Shown here: positions 27,116-37,888 of the stretch, piece after piece
How the letters are laid out: every line of letters begins with the position of its first letter
How positions within the stretch are numbered: the first letter of the stretch is position 1
Assembly: GCA_947448675.1 (NCBI GenBank)
Contig: CANFOR010000003.1
Coordinates: 1 to 39,427, forward strand
DNA from: Betaproteobacteria bacterium
GTDB lineage: Bacteria; Pseudomonadota; Gammaproteobacteria; Burkholderiales; Burkholderiaceae_C
Direction: 5' to 3'
DNA: 39,427 bases
Position numbers and translations under genes: made by a program
The notes under the pieces: generated by a model
Told to the model about the DNA's origin: nothing
Seen by the model: only the letters and a program-made list of their open reading frames with translations
Database searches by the model: none

Positions 27116-27868
27116 ATGAACCATCATGCCCCTCTTCCCAATGCGCTGCATAGCCCGGCCAGTACGCCTGTGCCTGCCGACGATGCCAGCTTGGAATGCG
27201 TGAGCGCCCTGGTCGATGGCGAGTTGTCGGGCGCTGCATTGCAGCAGGCCATCAGCCTCGCGCTCAAGGCGCCCGAAGGCCAGGTTGCTTGGCAGCACTA
27301 CCATCTGCTGCGCGAGGTTTTGCACGAGCCGCAAGGCGCGCAAAGAGCCACGGTGGCCGCATGGGCTGTGCCCAAGCCTGCGGCGCAGGGTGACACAGAC
27401 TTTGTGCAGGGCGTGATGCAGCGCATTGCCGCCGAGCCCGCCTGGGCTTTGCAAAGCGTGCCAGCGCAGCCTGTCTTGGTAGCGCACAGCGCCCCGGCGG
27501 CCAATGACGCGCGGGCCTGGAAGTGGCTGGCCAGTTGCGCCTCTGTTGCTGCAGTGGTCGCCTTGGGCTGGAACCTGTGGTCACCCGTAGGCCAGGGAGC
27601 GGGCCAGGGGGCATTGCAGGCCGCTGCGCCCACCCTGGCGGTGCCAGCTACCGCCAGTGCAAACCTAAGCGCAACCCCAGTGGCCACAGTGGCCACAGTG
27701 GCCCCGGCCTTGGCGCAAGCCTCCGCTGGCAGCGAGCCGCTGACCATGATCCGCGACCCGCGCTTAGACGAACTCTTGGCCGCGCACCGCCAGTTTGCCG
27801 GCACTTCGGCCCTGCAAGCACCAGCTGGGTTTTTGCGCAATGCCACTTTTGAAGTGCCCAAGCCTTGA
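27116..27868 (+). CDS. rseA: Anti-sigma-E factor RseA/MucA-like
   Basis: ECVSALVDGELSGAALQQAI at the N-terminus, a single TM segment (WLASCASVAAVVALGWNLW), directly downstream of rpoE. Confidence 0.87.
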   Translation: MNHHAPLPNALHSPASTPVPADDASLECVSALVDGELSGAALQQAISLALKAPEGQVAWQHYHLLREVLHEPQGAQRATVAAWAVPKPAAQGDTDFVQGVMQRIAAEPAWALQSVPAQPVLVAHSAPAANDARAWKWLASCASVAAVVALGWNLWSPVGQGAGQGALQAAAPTLAVPATASANLSATPVATVATVAPALAQASAGSEPLTMIRDPRLDELLAAHRQFAGTSALQAPAGFLRNATFEVPKP

Positions 27869-28965
27869 GCCGATTGCAGCCCATCATGATGCATTTCCCC
27901 CAATCATTTCTAGAGCAAAAAGTTCCGCTAACGCTTGCTGGCTGTGCGTTGTTAGCTACACATTTTGTAGCAGCGCAGGTGCCCAGTGTGGGCAATGCGG
28001 TGACTACGGGGAACGCAAGCAACGCCGTTGCAGCGCCCCATACCGACCGCACGCTGAGCGACTGGCTGATGCGCTTGCATACGGCGTCACTGAAAAATCG
28101 TGCCTACATCGGCACCTTCGTGGTCAGCTCGGGCAGCAATATGTCGAGCGCCCGCATTTGGCATATTTGCGAAGGCGACCAGCAAATGGAGCGGGTTGAA
28201 AATTTAACCGGTGCGCCGCGCTCCACCTTTCGCCACAACAGCCAGGTAGTGACCTTTTTGCCCGAAGCCAAGCTGGCCCGCTCCGAGAAGCGCGAGTCCT
28301 TGGGTCTGTTCCCTGAGCTGCTTAAAAGCAATGCCGGTTCGATCCCCGAGTTTTACCAAGCCCGCAGCTTGGGCAACGAGCGCGTAGCAGGCCTAGAGGC
28401 CGATGTGGTGCAACTGCAGCCGCGCGACGCGCTGCGTTTTGGCTACCGCGTCTGGACCGAGAAAAAAACCGGCTTGGTGGTCAAACTGCAAACGCTGGAC
28501 ACCGCAGGCCGGGTGTTGGAGCAAGCCGCATTTTCTGAGCTGCAGCTCGACGCACCCGTGCGCATGGACAAGCTCAGTCACATGATGGCCAGCACCGAGG
28601 GCTACCGGGTCGAGAGCAGCGAGTTGCTCAAGACCACGGCCCAGGCCGAAGGCTGGTGGTTGCGCACACCGGTGGCGGGGTTCACACCCATGAGCTGTTA
28701 CCTGCGGCCTGCGCCCACCGGGGCTGCTGCGAGCACCATGCAATGGATTTTTTCAGATGGTTTGGCCACCGTCTCTTTGTTTGTGGAACCCTTTGACCGC
28801 ATGCGGCATCTACAAGAAGGTGCGGTCTCGGTAGGCGCTACGCAAACCTTGGTGCGCAAGTTAGACGACGCTGCTGGCAACCGCGAATGGTGGTTGACGG
28901 CAGTCGGTGAGGTGCCGTTAGGCACACTGGCCAGTTTTGCCAGCGCATTGGAACGCAAGAAATAA
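27865..28965 (+). CDS. rseB: MucB/RseB-family sigma-E regulatory protein
   Basis: DWLMRLHTASLKNRAYIGTFVVSSGSNMSSARIWHICEGDQQMERVENLTGAPR. TTG start overlaps the rseA stop (an internal ATG at 27886 is also possible). Confidence 0.87.
   Translation: MSRLQPIMMHFPQSFLEQKVPLTLAGCALLATHFVAAQVPSVGNAVTTGNASNAVAAPHTDRTLSDWLMRLHTASLKNRAYIGTFVVSSGSNMSSARIWHICEGDQQMERVENLTGAPRSTFRHNSQVVTFLPEAKLARSEKRESLGLFPELLKSNAGSIPEFYQARSLGNERVAGLEADVVQLQPRDALRFGYRVWTEKKTGLVVKLQTLDTAGRVLEQAAFSELQLDAPVRMDKLSHMMASTEGYRVESSELLKTTAQAEGWWLRTPVAGFTPMSCYLRPAPTGAAASTMQWIFSDGLATVSLFVEPFDRMRHLQEGAVSVGATQTLVRKLDDAAGNREWWLTAVGEVPLGTLASFASALERKK
27955..27995 (+). repeat. GCT-N11-AGC repeat copy R16 (inside rseB signal-peptide region)
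   Basis: gctacacattttgtagc ag CGCAGgtgcccagtgtgg; CGCAGG is 2 nt after the core instead of 6. Confidence 0.65.
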
Positions 28966-28989
28966 CGAAACCCTGAAAGGTCTTTACCC

Positions 28990-30498
28990 ATGGCACGTTT
29001 TGATCAAGCCCCATTTTTACAACTCAGCCGCGTTTGGGGCAAGTTGCGCTCGTACGCATTCGTTGGCGCTTTGGCCATTGTCGGCACCGCGGTACTAATG
29101 CCCGCCAAACCGATTGCCGCGCAAGCACGGGCTTTGCCGGACTTTACCGATTTGGTCGAGCAGGTCGGGCCCTCGGTGGTCAATATCCGAACCCTGGAAA
29201 AGGTGGTGCCACAGTCGGCCGCAGACGGCCCCAGTGACGAAGACATGCAAGAATTTTTTCGCCGCTTTTTTGGCCAACCCATGCCAGGGCGGCCGGGTGT
29301 GCCCAAGCAAGCGCCGCGGCCTAGCCGGCCCCAACAAGATGAAGAGCAGCCGCGTGGTGTGGGCTCGGGCTTTATTTTGTCGTCTGACGGCTATGTAATG
29401 ACCAATGCGCATGTGGTTGATGGTGCCGATGAGGTGATGGTCACACTCACCGACAAACGTGAGTTCAAGGCCAAAATCATTGGTGCCGACAAGCGCAGTG
29501 ATGTAGCCGTGGTGAAGATCGAGGCCACTGGCTTGCCCGCCGTGAAATTAGGCGACGTGAGCCGTTTGAAGGTGGGCGAGTGGGTGATGGCCATTGGCTC
29601 GCCCTTTGGCCTAGAGAACACCGTTACTGCGGGCATTGTGAGCGCTAAGCAGCGCGACACTGGTGAGTACCTGCCCTTCATCCAAACCGACGTGGCCATC
29701 AACCCCGGTAACTCGGGCGGTCCGCTCATCAATATGCGCGGTGAAGTGGTGGGCATTAACAGCCAAATTTATTCGCGCTCGGGGGGCTTCATGGGCATCT
29801 CGTTTGCCATCCCGATCGATGAAGCCACGCGCGTGAGTGACCAGCTGCGTAGCAGTGGCCGCGTAGCACGCGGCCGCATTGGCGTGCAGATTGACCAAGT
29901 CAGCAAAGACGTGGCCGAGTCCATCGGCCTGGGCAAGCCCCAAGGTGCTTTGGTGCGCAGCGTAGAGCCCGGTGCACCCGCCGACAAAGCCGGTGTTGAG
30001 GCGGGCGACATCATCACCAAATTTGATGGCAAGGTAATTGAAAAATCCAGCGACTTGCCGCGCTTGGTCGGCAATGTGAAGCCCGGCACCAAGAGCACCG
30101 TCACGGTGTTTCGCCGCGGTAGCAGCAAAGATTTGAGCGTGACCGTAGTGGAGTTTGAAGCAGAAAAACCCATGAAGAAAACCGTCGACAAAGAAGAGAA
30201 GCCCAAGGCTGCTTCAACGGCGCACTCCCTGGGCTTGGGCGTGAGCGAACTCACAGATGCGATGAAGAAAGAGCTCAAGCTCAAGGGCGGCGTCAAGGTG
30301 GACACCGTGGCCGAGGGCGCTGCGCGTGCGGGTCTGCGCGAGGGCGATGTAATTGTCGCGGTGGGCAACGCTGAAGTGGCCAACGTCAAAGAGTTTGAAG
30401 CTGCGATGGCCAAGGTCGACAAAAGCAAAGCTGTGAATGTTTTGTTTCGCCGTGGCGAGTGGGCGCAGTACGCGCTGATTCGGCCCCAGACCAAGTAA
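28990..30498 (+). CDS. mucD: DegQ/MucD-type periplasmic serine protease (trypsin plus two PDZ)
   Basis: GVGSGFILSSDGYVMTNAHVVDGADEVMVTL (His), SDVAVVKIEA (Asp), TDVAINPGNSGGPLINMRGEVVGIN (Ser), two PDZ-like regions. Confidence 0.95.
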   Translation: MARFDQAPFLQLSRVWGKLRSYAFVGALAIVGTAVLMPAKPIAAQARALPDFTDLVEQVGPSVVNIRTLEKVVPQSAADGPSDEDMQEFFRRFFGQPMPGRPGVPKQAPRPSRPQQDEEQPRGVGSGFILSSDGYVMTNAHVVDGADEVMVTLTDKREFKAKIIGADKRSDVAVVKIEATGLPAVKLGDVSRLKVGEWVMAIGSPFGLENTVTAGIVSAKQRDTGEYLPFIQTDVAINPGNSGGPLINMRGEVVGINSQIYSRSGGFMGISFAIPIDEATRVSDQLRSSGRVARGRIGVQIDQVSKDVAESIGLGKPQGALVRSVEPGAPADKAGVEAGDIITKFDGKVIEKSSDLPRLVGNVKPGTKSTVTVFRRGSSKDLSVTVVEFEAEKPMKKTVDKEEKPKAASTAHSLGLGVSELTDAMKKELKLKGGVKVDTVAEGAARAGLREGDVIVAVGNAEVANVKEFEAAMAKVDKSKAVNVLFRRGEWAQYALIRPQTK

Positions 30499-30925
30499 AA
30501 CCATGCTTTTGCGCATGTCAATGGGGCCCTTGGCTTCCTAGGGTTTTTACCTTGAGAAGTCTTTTTTCCGGCCATGGTCGATAATTTTTAGCTATGATCC
30601 AGGCGCGCTAATTTGTTGGCGCACGCTAACTTTTCAAAAGCCAAACCCAAAATTCGTTAGAATAGAGGCTTATTCGGTGCTGTTGCTAGCGATGCGCCGT
30701 GTCAAAATCCACCATATGGCATGAAATTCGGGAATCCTGGCCTGATCCACAGGTCGCCCACAACTTGCCCACTGGTCTTCGCACTAATTTTGTTAATAAG
30801 CTGTGTATAAATATTTTGTTGCTGCACTGCAACGACGTGAAAATGGGACTGCTGGGCTGTACGAACGGGGCTTTTTGCCTACAATGAAGTCCCAACTATC
30901 GCAGTTGCCATTGATTGTTGGTTCA

Positions 30926-30956
30926 GGGCGCGTCACTTCCCGACGCGCCCTTTTTT
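30926..30956 (+). terminator. Strong rho-independent terminator/attenuator upstream of lepA
   Basis: Perfect 9-bp stem GGGCGCGTC-acttccc-GACGCGCCC followed by TTTTTT. Confidence 0.85.
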
Positions 30957-31020
30957 CTTGTCTGCTCGCTTGTCTACCGATAGCGTGCAGCCTTATCTAT
31001 CAAGCACTTGTTGAACTTCA

Positions 31021-32835
31021 TTGATGAAGCACATCAGAAATTTTTCTATCATCGCGCACATCGATCACGGCAAATCTACGCTGGCCGATCGTTTGATTCA
31101 ACGCTGCGGCGGCTTATCCGATCGTGAGATGGAGAGCCAAGTGCTCGACTCCATGGATTTGGAAAAAGAGCGTGGGATAACCATCAAAGCGCAGACCGCT
31201 GCGCTGCATTACAAAGCCAAAGATGGGCAGATCTACAACCTGAATTTGATCGACACACCGGGCCATGTGGACTTTAGTTACGAAGTCTCGCGCTCGCTGT
31301 CGGCGTGCGAGGGCGCATTGCTGGTGGTCGATGCAAGCCAAGGCGTAGAAGCACAAACGGTAGCCAATTGCTACACCGCTACCGAGTTGGGCGTGGAAGT
31401 GATTCCGGTGCTCAACAAAATGGACTTGCCCCAAGCCGACCCAGAGGGAGCACGCGCAGAAATTGAAGACGTGATTGGCATTGACGCGACAGATGCCATT
31501 CCTTGCTCGGCTAAATCGGGCATGGGCATTGACGAAATTTTAGAAGCCATTGTCACGCGCATGCCCGCGCCACGTGGCAACCCAGACGGCCCACTGCGCG
31601 CCATGATCGTCGACAGTTGGTTCGATGCTTATGTCGGCGTGGTCATGCTGGTGCGTGTGGTCGACGGGCGTTTGGCCAAGGGCGATCGCATCAAGATGAT
31701 GGCCACCGAGGCCACCTATAACGCCGATAACCTCGGCGTCTTCACACCCGCCAATGAGCCGCGCCAGGCCTTGAATGCGGGCGAAGTAGGCTATGTGATT
31801 GCTGGCATTAAAGAGCTGCAAGCCGCTAAGGTGGGCGACACTATCACCCTGATTAAAACGGGCTCTGGCGGGGCGGCTTTTACGGCTACGCAAGCGCTGC
31901 CAGGCTTTAAAGAAATTCAGCCCCAGGTGTTTGCAGGCCTGTACCCGACCGAAGCCAATCAGTACGACTCGCTGCGTGATGCCCTGGAAAAGCTCAAGCT
32001 CAACGACTCCTCATTGCACTATGAGCCCGAGGTGTCGCAGGCCCTGGGTTTTGGTTTTCGCTGCGGCTTCTTAGGCCTGCTGCACATGGAGATTGTGCAA
32101 GAGCGATTGGAGCGCGAGTTCGACCAAGACCTCATCACCACGGCGCCCAGTGTGGTCTACCAAGTTGAGCGCGCCGATGGCGAGGTCATCATGGTGGAGA
32201 ACCCTTCCAAGATGCCCGAGCCCGGGCAGATCAACGAGATCCGCGAGCCCATCGTGACCGTGCACCTTTACATGCCGCAAGAGTATGTGGGTGCGGTGAT
32301 GACCCTGGCCAACCAAAAGCGCGGCGTGCAACTGAACATGGCTTACAAGGGCCGCCAAGTGGTGCTGACCTATGAGTTGCCGCTGGGGGAGATCGTGCTG
32401 GACTTTTTTGACAAGCTCAAAAGCGTTAGCCGCGGTTACGCCAGCATGGACTACGAGTTCAAAGAATACCGCGCTGCCGACGTAGTGAAGGTTGACATCT
32501 TGCTCAATGCCGAGAAGGTAGACGCGCTGTCCATCATCGTGCACCGCAGCCAGAGCCAATACCGGGGTCGTGCCGTGGCGGCCAAAATGCGCGAGATCAT
32601 CAGTCGGCAAATGTTCGACGTGGCCATCCAAGCGGCCATTGGAGCCAACATCATCGCCCGCGAAAACATCAAAGCCCTGCGCAAGAACGTGCTGGCAAAA
32701 TGCTACGGTGGCGACATCAGCCGCAAACGCAAACTCCTAGAGAAACAAAAAGCAGGTAAAAAGCGCATGAAACAAATTGGTTCGGTCGAAGTGCCCCAAG
32801 AGGCATTCTTGGCCATATTGCAGGTAGAAGACTGA
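31021..32835 (+). CDS. lepA: Elongation factor 4 (LepA)
   Basis: [53 protein letters not shown]-terminal [24 protein letters not shown]. Confidence 0.98.
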   Translation: MMKHIRNFSIIAHIDHGKSTLADRLIQRCGGLSDREMESQVLDSMDLEKERGITIKAQTAALHYKAKDGQIYNLNLIDTPGHVDFSYEVSRSLSACEGALLVVDASQGVEAQTVANCYTATELGVEVIPVLNKMDLPQADPEGARAEIEDVIGIDATDAIPCSAKSGMGIDEILEAIVTRMPAPRGNPDGPLRAMIVDSWFDAYVGVVMLVRVVDGRLAKGDRIKMMATEATYNADNLGVFTPANEPRQALNAGEVGYVIAGIKELQAAKVGDTITLIKTGSGGAAFTATQALPGFKEIQPQVFAGLYPTEANQYDSLRDALEKLKLNDSSLHYEPEVSQALGFGFRCGFLGLLHMEIVQERLEREFDQDLITTAPSVVYQVERADGEVIMVENPSKMPEPGQINEIREPIVTVHLYMPQEYVGAVMTLANQKRGVQLNMAYKGRQVVLTYELPLGEIVLDFFDKLKSVSRGYASMDYEFKEYRAADVVKVDILLNAEKVDALSIIVHRSQSQYRGRAVAAKMREIISRQMFDVAIQAAIGANIIARENIKALRKNVLAKCYGGDISRKRKLLEKQKAGKKRMKQIGSVEVPQEAFLAILQVED

Positions 32836-33824
32836 TGCCTCTACTCACTTCATTCTTGTTGGCCGCTTTTGTGGGCTATGCCGCGTCTTGGTACTTTGGC
32901 GTGGTTGAGGGTAATTTTGCCTTGCTGTTGTTCATGGCCACTGTGGTTACTGGCGTGTACTGGTTGGCCGAGCGTTTTTACTTTTTACCGCAGCGCCAAA
33001 GTGCTGCAAGCAAGCTCGAAGTAGAGTCTGCTGCGCGCCGCGAGCAACTGAGCCGACAAGGCATCAGCCAAGTAGATGGCGACATCCAAGAAGCCAAGGC
33101 CAAGTTGGTGATGCAGCCTTGGTGGCTCGATTGGACGGCCGGTTTGTTCCCGGTCATTATCGCGGTTTTTGTGCTGCGCTCCTTCTTGTTTGAGCCCTTC
33201 AAAATCCCCTCTGGCTCCATGATTCCTACCCTGCTGGTGGGCGATTTGATTTTGGTGAATAAATTCACCTACGGCCTGCGCTTGCCGGTGCTCAATACCA
33301 AGATCACCGAGGGCAGCAAGCCCCAGCGCGGCGACGTCATGGTGTTTCGCTACCCACCCAAACCCAGTCTGGACTACATCAAACGTGTGATTGGCACACC
33401 TGGCGATGAAGTCTCGTACCTGAACAAAAAACTCATGGTCAATGGCAAGGCCTTGAGCAAAGACGCGCTGCCAGACTTCTTCGACGAAGACAGTACCCGC
33501 TACGCTAAGCAGTTTGAAGAAGTCGTGCCCAGTGGCCCAGATGGCGTGAGTGGCCAACGCAAACACCGTTTACTCAATGACGACGAGCGCCCTGCGTTTA
33601 TTCCGGGTGCTGATGAATTTCAATTTAAAAGCAACTGCCGTTACAGTGCCGAAGGCGTGGTGTGTAAAGTACCAGAAGGCATGTACTTCATGATGGGCGA
33701 CAACCGCGATAATTCTTTAGACTCACGCTACTGGGGTTTTGTGCCCGAGAAAAACATCGTCGGCAAAGCCTTTATGGTGTGGATGAATTTTTCGAACCTC
33801 AAACGCATTGGAACTTTTGAGTAA
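32835..33824 (+). CDS. lepB: Signal peptidase I
   Basis: FKIPSGSMIPTLLVGDLILVNKFTYGLRLP, GDVMVFRYPPKPSLDYIKRVIGTPGDEV, MMGDNRDNSLDSRYWGFVP. Start overlaps the lepA stop (TGATG). Confidence 0.97.
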   Translation: MPLLTSFLLAAFVGYAASWYFGVVEGNFALLLFMATVVTGVYWLAERFYFLPQRQSAASKLEVESAARREQLSRQGISQVDGDIQEAKAKLVMQPWWLDWTAGLFPVIIAVFVLRSFLFEPFKIPSGSMIPTLLVGDLILVNKFTYGLRLPVLNTKITEGSKPQRGDVMVFRYPPKPSLDYIKRVIGTPGDEVSYLNKKLMVNGKALSKDALPDFFDEDSTRYAKQFEEVVPSGPDGVSGQRKHRLLNDDERPAFIPGADEFQFKSNCRYSAEGVVCKVPEGMYFMMGDNRDNSLDSRYWGFVPEKNIVGKAFMVWMNFSNLKRIGTFE

Positions 33825-33846
33825 ACTTTTTACAATGGAGCGGACT

Positions 33847-34188
33847 ATGAAATCGAGTCAGAGAGGCGTTTCTTTTTTGGGTTTGCTAATCGTGGGTGGG
33901 CTGCTAGCCTTTACCGGTGTCATTGGCGCGCAGGTTTTCCCTACCGTGGTGGAAAACCTGGCTGTTGAGAAAGCCGTAAACAAAGCTAAAGAAGGTAGCA
34001 CCGTGTCGGAAGTGCGTTTGATTTTTGACAAAGCAAGCCAAGTAGACGACATCAAATCAATCAATGGCAAAGACCTTGAAATTAGCAAAGAAGGCGACAA
34101 GGTGGTGGTGTCTTACGGCTATAACAAAGAAATCCATTTGGCTGGCCCGGCATTTTTGCTCATTAAATACAGCGGTCGCAGCAAGTAA
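33847..34188 (+). CDS. DUF4845 domain-containing protein
   Basis: QRGVSFLGLLIVGGLLAFTGVIGAQVFPTVVENLAVEKAVNKA; conserved position between lepB and rnc. Confidence 0.85.
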   Translation: MKSSQRGVSFLGLLIVGGLLAFTGVIGAQVFPTVVENLAVEKAVNKAKEGSTVSEVRLIFDKASQVDDIKSINGKDLEISKEGDKVVVSYGYNKEIHLAGPAFLLIKYSGRSK

Positions 34189-34190
34189 GC

Positions 34191-34886
34191 GTGGGTCCAA
34201 GCATTTCCCCTGAACTCGAACGCCTGCAGCAATTGCTGCAGCACCCCTTTGCCGATACGCGCCTGTTGCAGCGCGCCGTCACGCACCGTAGCTTTTCTGC
34301 GGACCACAATGAGCGCCTCGAATTCGTTGGCGACTCGGTGCTCAATCTTGCCGTCGCTGCGCTCTTGTACGAAGCCCTACAAACCATGCCCGAAGGCGAC
34401 CTCTCGCGCATCCGCGCTAACTTGGTCAAGCAAGACACCCTGCACGGTATTGCAACAGGCTTGGGTCTGGATAAAGTTTTGCGCCTGGGCGAGGGCGAGT
34501 CGCGCTCGGGCGGGCACAAGCGCCCATCCATCTTGGCCGACGCGTTAGAGGCTTTGATTGCCGCCGTTTACATAGACGCTGGCTACGATGCTGCCGCCGC
34601 CTTGGTGCGCCGTTTGTTTGCCGACGTGGAAATCAACCCGCAAATGCAGGCCATGGGCAAAGATCCCAAAACCGAGTTGCAAGAATGGCTGCAAGGGCGC
34701 AAGATGAAGCTGCCGCTCTACCGGGTGGTGGCCACCTTGGGCGCGGCCCACAAACAAACTTTTGACGTGGAGTGCGAGGTAGAAGAACTCGGCCACGCCG
34801 AACGCGGCATTGGCGGTTCGCGTCGTGCCGGTGAGCAAGTGGCCGCGGCCGCTATGCTCGGATATTTGAAAGCACACAAACTATGA
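34191..34886 (+). CDS. rnc: Ribonuclease III
   Basis: [41 protein letters not shown]-terminal dsRBD. GTG start. Confidence 0.97.
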   Translation: MGPSISPELERLQQLLQHPFADTRLLQRAVTHRSFSADHNERLEFVGDSVLNLAVAALLYEALQTMPEGDLSRIRANLVKQDTLHGIATGLGLDKVLRLGEGESRSGGHKRPSILADALEALIAAVYIDAGYDAAAALVRRLFADVEINPQMQAMGKDPKTELQEWLQGRKMKLPLYRVVATLGAAHKQTFDVECEVEELGHAERGIGGSRRAGEQVAAAAMLGYLKAHKL

Positions 34887-35869
34887 ATGCTACGCCACCC
34901 GAATTGCCGGAGGCTGGCGCATTGCAATCCCCCGCGCCTGCCACCCACACCGCAGCTGAAGCCGCCGACCTCAAGCCGCAGCGCTGCGGCCTGATCGCCA
35001 TCGTGGGCAAACCCAATGTGGGCAAGTCCACTCTGCTCAACGCCTTGGTGGGTCAAAAAATCAGCATCACCTCGCGCAAAGCGCAAACCACGCGCCATCG
35101 CATTACCGGTATGCGTACCGAAGGCCAAGCACAGTTCGTGTTTGTAGACACACCGGGCTTTCAAACCATTCACAACAATGCGCTGAACCGCTCGCTCAAC
35201 AAAACCGTGCAAGGCGCGGTGAGCGACGTTGACTTGGTCTTGTTCACGGTCGAAGCGGGCAGCTTTACGCCAGCGGACGCCCGCGTGCTGGCCTTGCTCA
35301 AGCCTGGCATTCCGGCCTTGCTGATTGCCAACAAGTTTGACACCATCCACCGCCGAGGTGACATCGCGCCCTGGTTGCAAGCTATGCAAGAGCGCCACGC
35401 TTTTGCCGAGTTTGTGCCCATGTCGGCCAAGAACGCCCGCGACGTGACGCGTTTGCTCGACATTTGCGCCAAATACCTGCCCGAGCAAGCCTGGTGGTAC
35501 GCCGCTGATGAGTTGACCGACCGCAGCGAAAAGTTTTTGGCCAGCGAAACCATCCGCGAAAAGCTCTTTCGTCTCACTGGCGACGAGCTGCCCTACACCT
35601 CGACCGTCATCATCGACAAGTTTGAAGAAGAGCCGAGCAAAAAATTCAAGCGCTTCATCAAAGTGGCCGCCACCATCGTGGTCGAGCGCGACACGCACAA
35701 AGCCATGGTCATCGGCGAGAGCGGCGAGCGCCTCAAACGCATCGGCACCGAAACCCGGCAAGAGCTTGAAAAGCTAATGGACGCCAAAGTCTTCATCGAA
35801 ATTTGGGTCAAGGTGCGCTCCGGTTGGGCTGACGACGAAGCGCGGGTAAGGTCCTTCGGCTACGAGTAG
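34883..35869 (+). CDS. era: GTPase Era
   Basis: [44 protein letters not shown]-terminal KH domain [13 protein letters not shown]. Confidence 0.98.
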   Translation: MNATPPELPEAGALQSPAPATHTAAEAADLKPQRCGLIAIVGKPNVGKSTLLNALVGQKISITSRKAQTTRHRITGMRTEGQAQFVFVDTPGFQTIHNNALNRSLNKTVQGAVSDVDLVLFTVEAGSFTPADARVLALLKPGIPALLIANKFDTIHRRGDIAPWLQAMQERHAFAEFVPMSAKNARDVTRLLDICAKYLPEQAWWYAADELTDRSEKFLASETIREKLFRLTGDELPYTSTVIIDKFEEEPSKKFKRFIKVAATIVVERDTHKAMVIGESGERLKRIGTETRQELEKLMDAKVFIEIWVKVRSGWADDEARVRSFGYE

Positions 35870-35871
35870 CC

Positions 35872-36615
35872 ATGAAGCGCATCGCGGACGAACCAGCCTA
35901 CGTGCTGCACCACTACGACTGGAGCGAGTCCAGCGTCATCCTCGAAGTCTTTACCCGCCACTACGGACGCATCGCCCTGGTAGCCAAGGGTGCCAAGCGG
36001 CCCAGCTCGAACTTTCGCCCGGTGCTACTGCCGTTGCAACCGCTGCGCATGGCCTATGGCGGCGACGCGGAAATTCGCACGCTCAAAGGTGCCGAATGGG
36101 TGGGTGGCCACGTCATGCCCACCGGCGAGGCGCTGCTCACAGGCTACTACCTCAACGAGCTGCTGCTGCGCCTGTTGGCACGCGACGATCCGCACGCCGC
36201 GCTCTTCGATGCCTATGCCCAGGTGGTGCCCGCATTGGCCAGCTCCGAGGCCAGCATTGTGCAACCTACGCTGCGCACCTTTGAGCTCTTGCTGCTGCGC
36301 GAAATCGGTCTGCTGCCCGCGCTGAACCAACAAACCATGACGCTCGAACCCCTGCAAGCCGTAGAGCGCTATTGCCTGGTGCCCGAGGGTGGCTTGCGGG
36401 TAGCCCATGGCGACGACACTGCAAGCCTGCCCGGGGCCGATTGGCTGGCCCTGCAAGCCGCTTTAGACGACGCTGCACCCCTGGCTGTTACCGCAAGCGT
36501 CTGCGCCCGCCATTTACCGGCCCTGCGGCCCCAACTGCGCACCCTGCTCAACTACCATTGCGGTGTTAAAACCCTGCAAACCCGCCAGCTCATGCTGGAC
36601 GTGCAAAATCTCTAA
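35872..36615 (+). CDS. recO: DNA repair protein RecO
   Basis: [46 protein letters not shown]. Confidence 0.95.
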   Translation: MKRIADEPAYVLHHYDWSESSVILEVFTRHYGRIALVAKGAKRPSSNFRPVLLPLQPLRMAYGGDAEIRTLKGAEWVGGHVMPTGEALLTGYYLNELLLRLLARDDPHAALFDAYAQVVPALASSEASIVQPTLRTFELLLLREIGLLPALNQQTMTLEPLQAVERYCLVPEGGLRVAHGDDTASLPGADWLALQAALDDAAPLAVTASVCARHLPALRPQLRTLLNYHCGVKTLQTRQLMLDVQNL

Positions 36616-36621
36616 ACCCTT

Positions 36622-37410
36622 ATGACCGCTCTGTCTGTCAACCTCAACAAAGTTGCCCTGGTGCGCAATACCCGTCACCTGGGCCTGCCCTCGGTCACGC
36701 GCGCCGCCAAGCTGTGCCTGGCGGCGGGTGCACAAGGCATCACCGTGCACCCCCGGCCCGACGAGCGCCATATGCGCGCGCACGACGTGCACGAGTTGGC
36801 TGCCTTGCTACAAGACTGGCCGCAAGCCGAGTACAACATCGAGGGCAACCCCTTTCACAACCTGATGGACTTCGTCCGCGCGCTGCGGCCGCACCAAGCC
36901 ACCTTGGTGCCCGACAGCGTCGAGCAGTCCACCAGCGACCACGGTTGGCGCTTTCCGCAAGACGCCGCACGCCTGCAGCCGCTCATTGCCGAGTGCCACA
37001 CCCTGGGCGTGCGCGTGAGCCTGTTCATGGACCCCGAGCCCGCGCAAATGGCCGCTGCCAAAGCCGTGGGCGCCGACCGTGTCGAGCTCTACACCGAGAG
37101 CTGGGCCAGTGCCTGCCTGCAGCACAGCGGCACGCCGAGCGAGGCAGCAGTGCTGGCGCGCTTTGTGGCCAGTGCGCAGGCGGCCCAAGCTGCGGGCCTG
37201 GGTGTCAACGCTGGCCACGACCTGAACCTGCACAACCTCAGGCCCTTTTTGCGTGCCGTGCCCGGCGTGCAAGAAGTGTCGATTGGCCACGCCTTTGTCG
37301 GCGACGCCCTCGAGCTGGGCTATGCCGCTGCCGTGAAAGCCTATCTGGCCTGCATTGCCGCTGCGCCAACGGCTACTGCGCGCGCGCCAACACCCGGCCT
37401 TTCGGGTTGA
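36622..37410 (+). CDS. pdxJ: Pyridoxine 5'-phosphate synthase
   Basis: [61 protein letters not shown]. Confidence 0.97.
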   Translation: MTALSVNLNKVALVRNTRHLGLPSVTRAAKLCLAAGAQGITVHPRPDERHMRAHDVHELAALLQDWPQAEYNIEGNPFHNLMDFVRALRPHQATLVPDSVEQSTSDHGWRFPQDAARLQPLIAECHTLGVRVSLFMDPEPAQMAAAKAVGADRVELYTESWASACLQHSGTPSEAAVLARFVASAQAAQAAGLGVNAGHDLNLHNLRPFLRAVPGVQEVSIGHAFVGDALELGYAAAVKAYLACIAAAPTATARAPTPGLSG

Positions 37411-37426
37411 GCGAGGCCAAGCCCCC

Positions 37427-37828
37427 ATGGTCTACGGCATCGGCACCGACATCTGCGACATCCGCCGCATCCGCGCCAGCTTAGCGCGGCACGGCGAGCG
37501 CTTTGCCGCCAAGATTTTGAGCGACGAAGAATTCAAAACCTTCTCGGAGCGCAGTGCCCGCTGGCCCGAGCGCGGTGTGCGTTACCTGGCCACCCGCTTC
37601 TCGGCCAAAGAGGCCTTTAGCAAAGCCATCGGCATGGGCATGCGCCTGCCCATGACCTGGCGCAATTGCGCCGTGGCCAAGCTGCCAAGCGGCCAGCCCT
37701 GCATCGTGCTGCATGGCGCATTAAAGACATGGTTTGAAGCCCAGGGCTTGAGCGCCCACATCAGCATCACCGACGAGTCCGAATACGCCGCCAGCTTCTG
37801 CGTGGTCGAGCATTTAAGAGGTAAATAG
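37427..37828 (+). CDS. acpS: Holo-[acyl-carrier-protein] synthase
   Basis: [36 protein letters not shown]. Stop TAG lies in the tail of repeat copy R17. Confidence 0.96.
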   Translation: MVYGIGTDICDIRRIRASLARHGERFAAKILSDEEFKTFSERSARWPERGVRYLATRFSAKEAFSKAIGMGMRLPMTWRNCAVAKLPSGQPCIVLHGALKTWFEAQGLSAHISITDESEYAASFCVVEHLRGK

Positions 37829-37876
37829 GCCTGCAAGGCGCATAAAATATACGTATACAGCTATTAAATTTATAGC
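37815..37876 (-). repeat. GCT-N11-AGC repeat copy R17 (acpS-nagZ gap)
   Basis: Minus strand: gctataaatttaatagc tgtata cgtatattttatgcgccttgcaggcctatttacctctt; core and GGCCtATTTacCT tail both match. Confidence 0.75.
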
Positions 37877-37888
37877 TATAGGAATCCC

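Noticed and set aside
27678-27706. Short tandem repeat (agtggccac x3) in rseA
   Set aside because: Three 9-nt units encoding TVATVATVA; minor linker low complexity, not a separate element.
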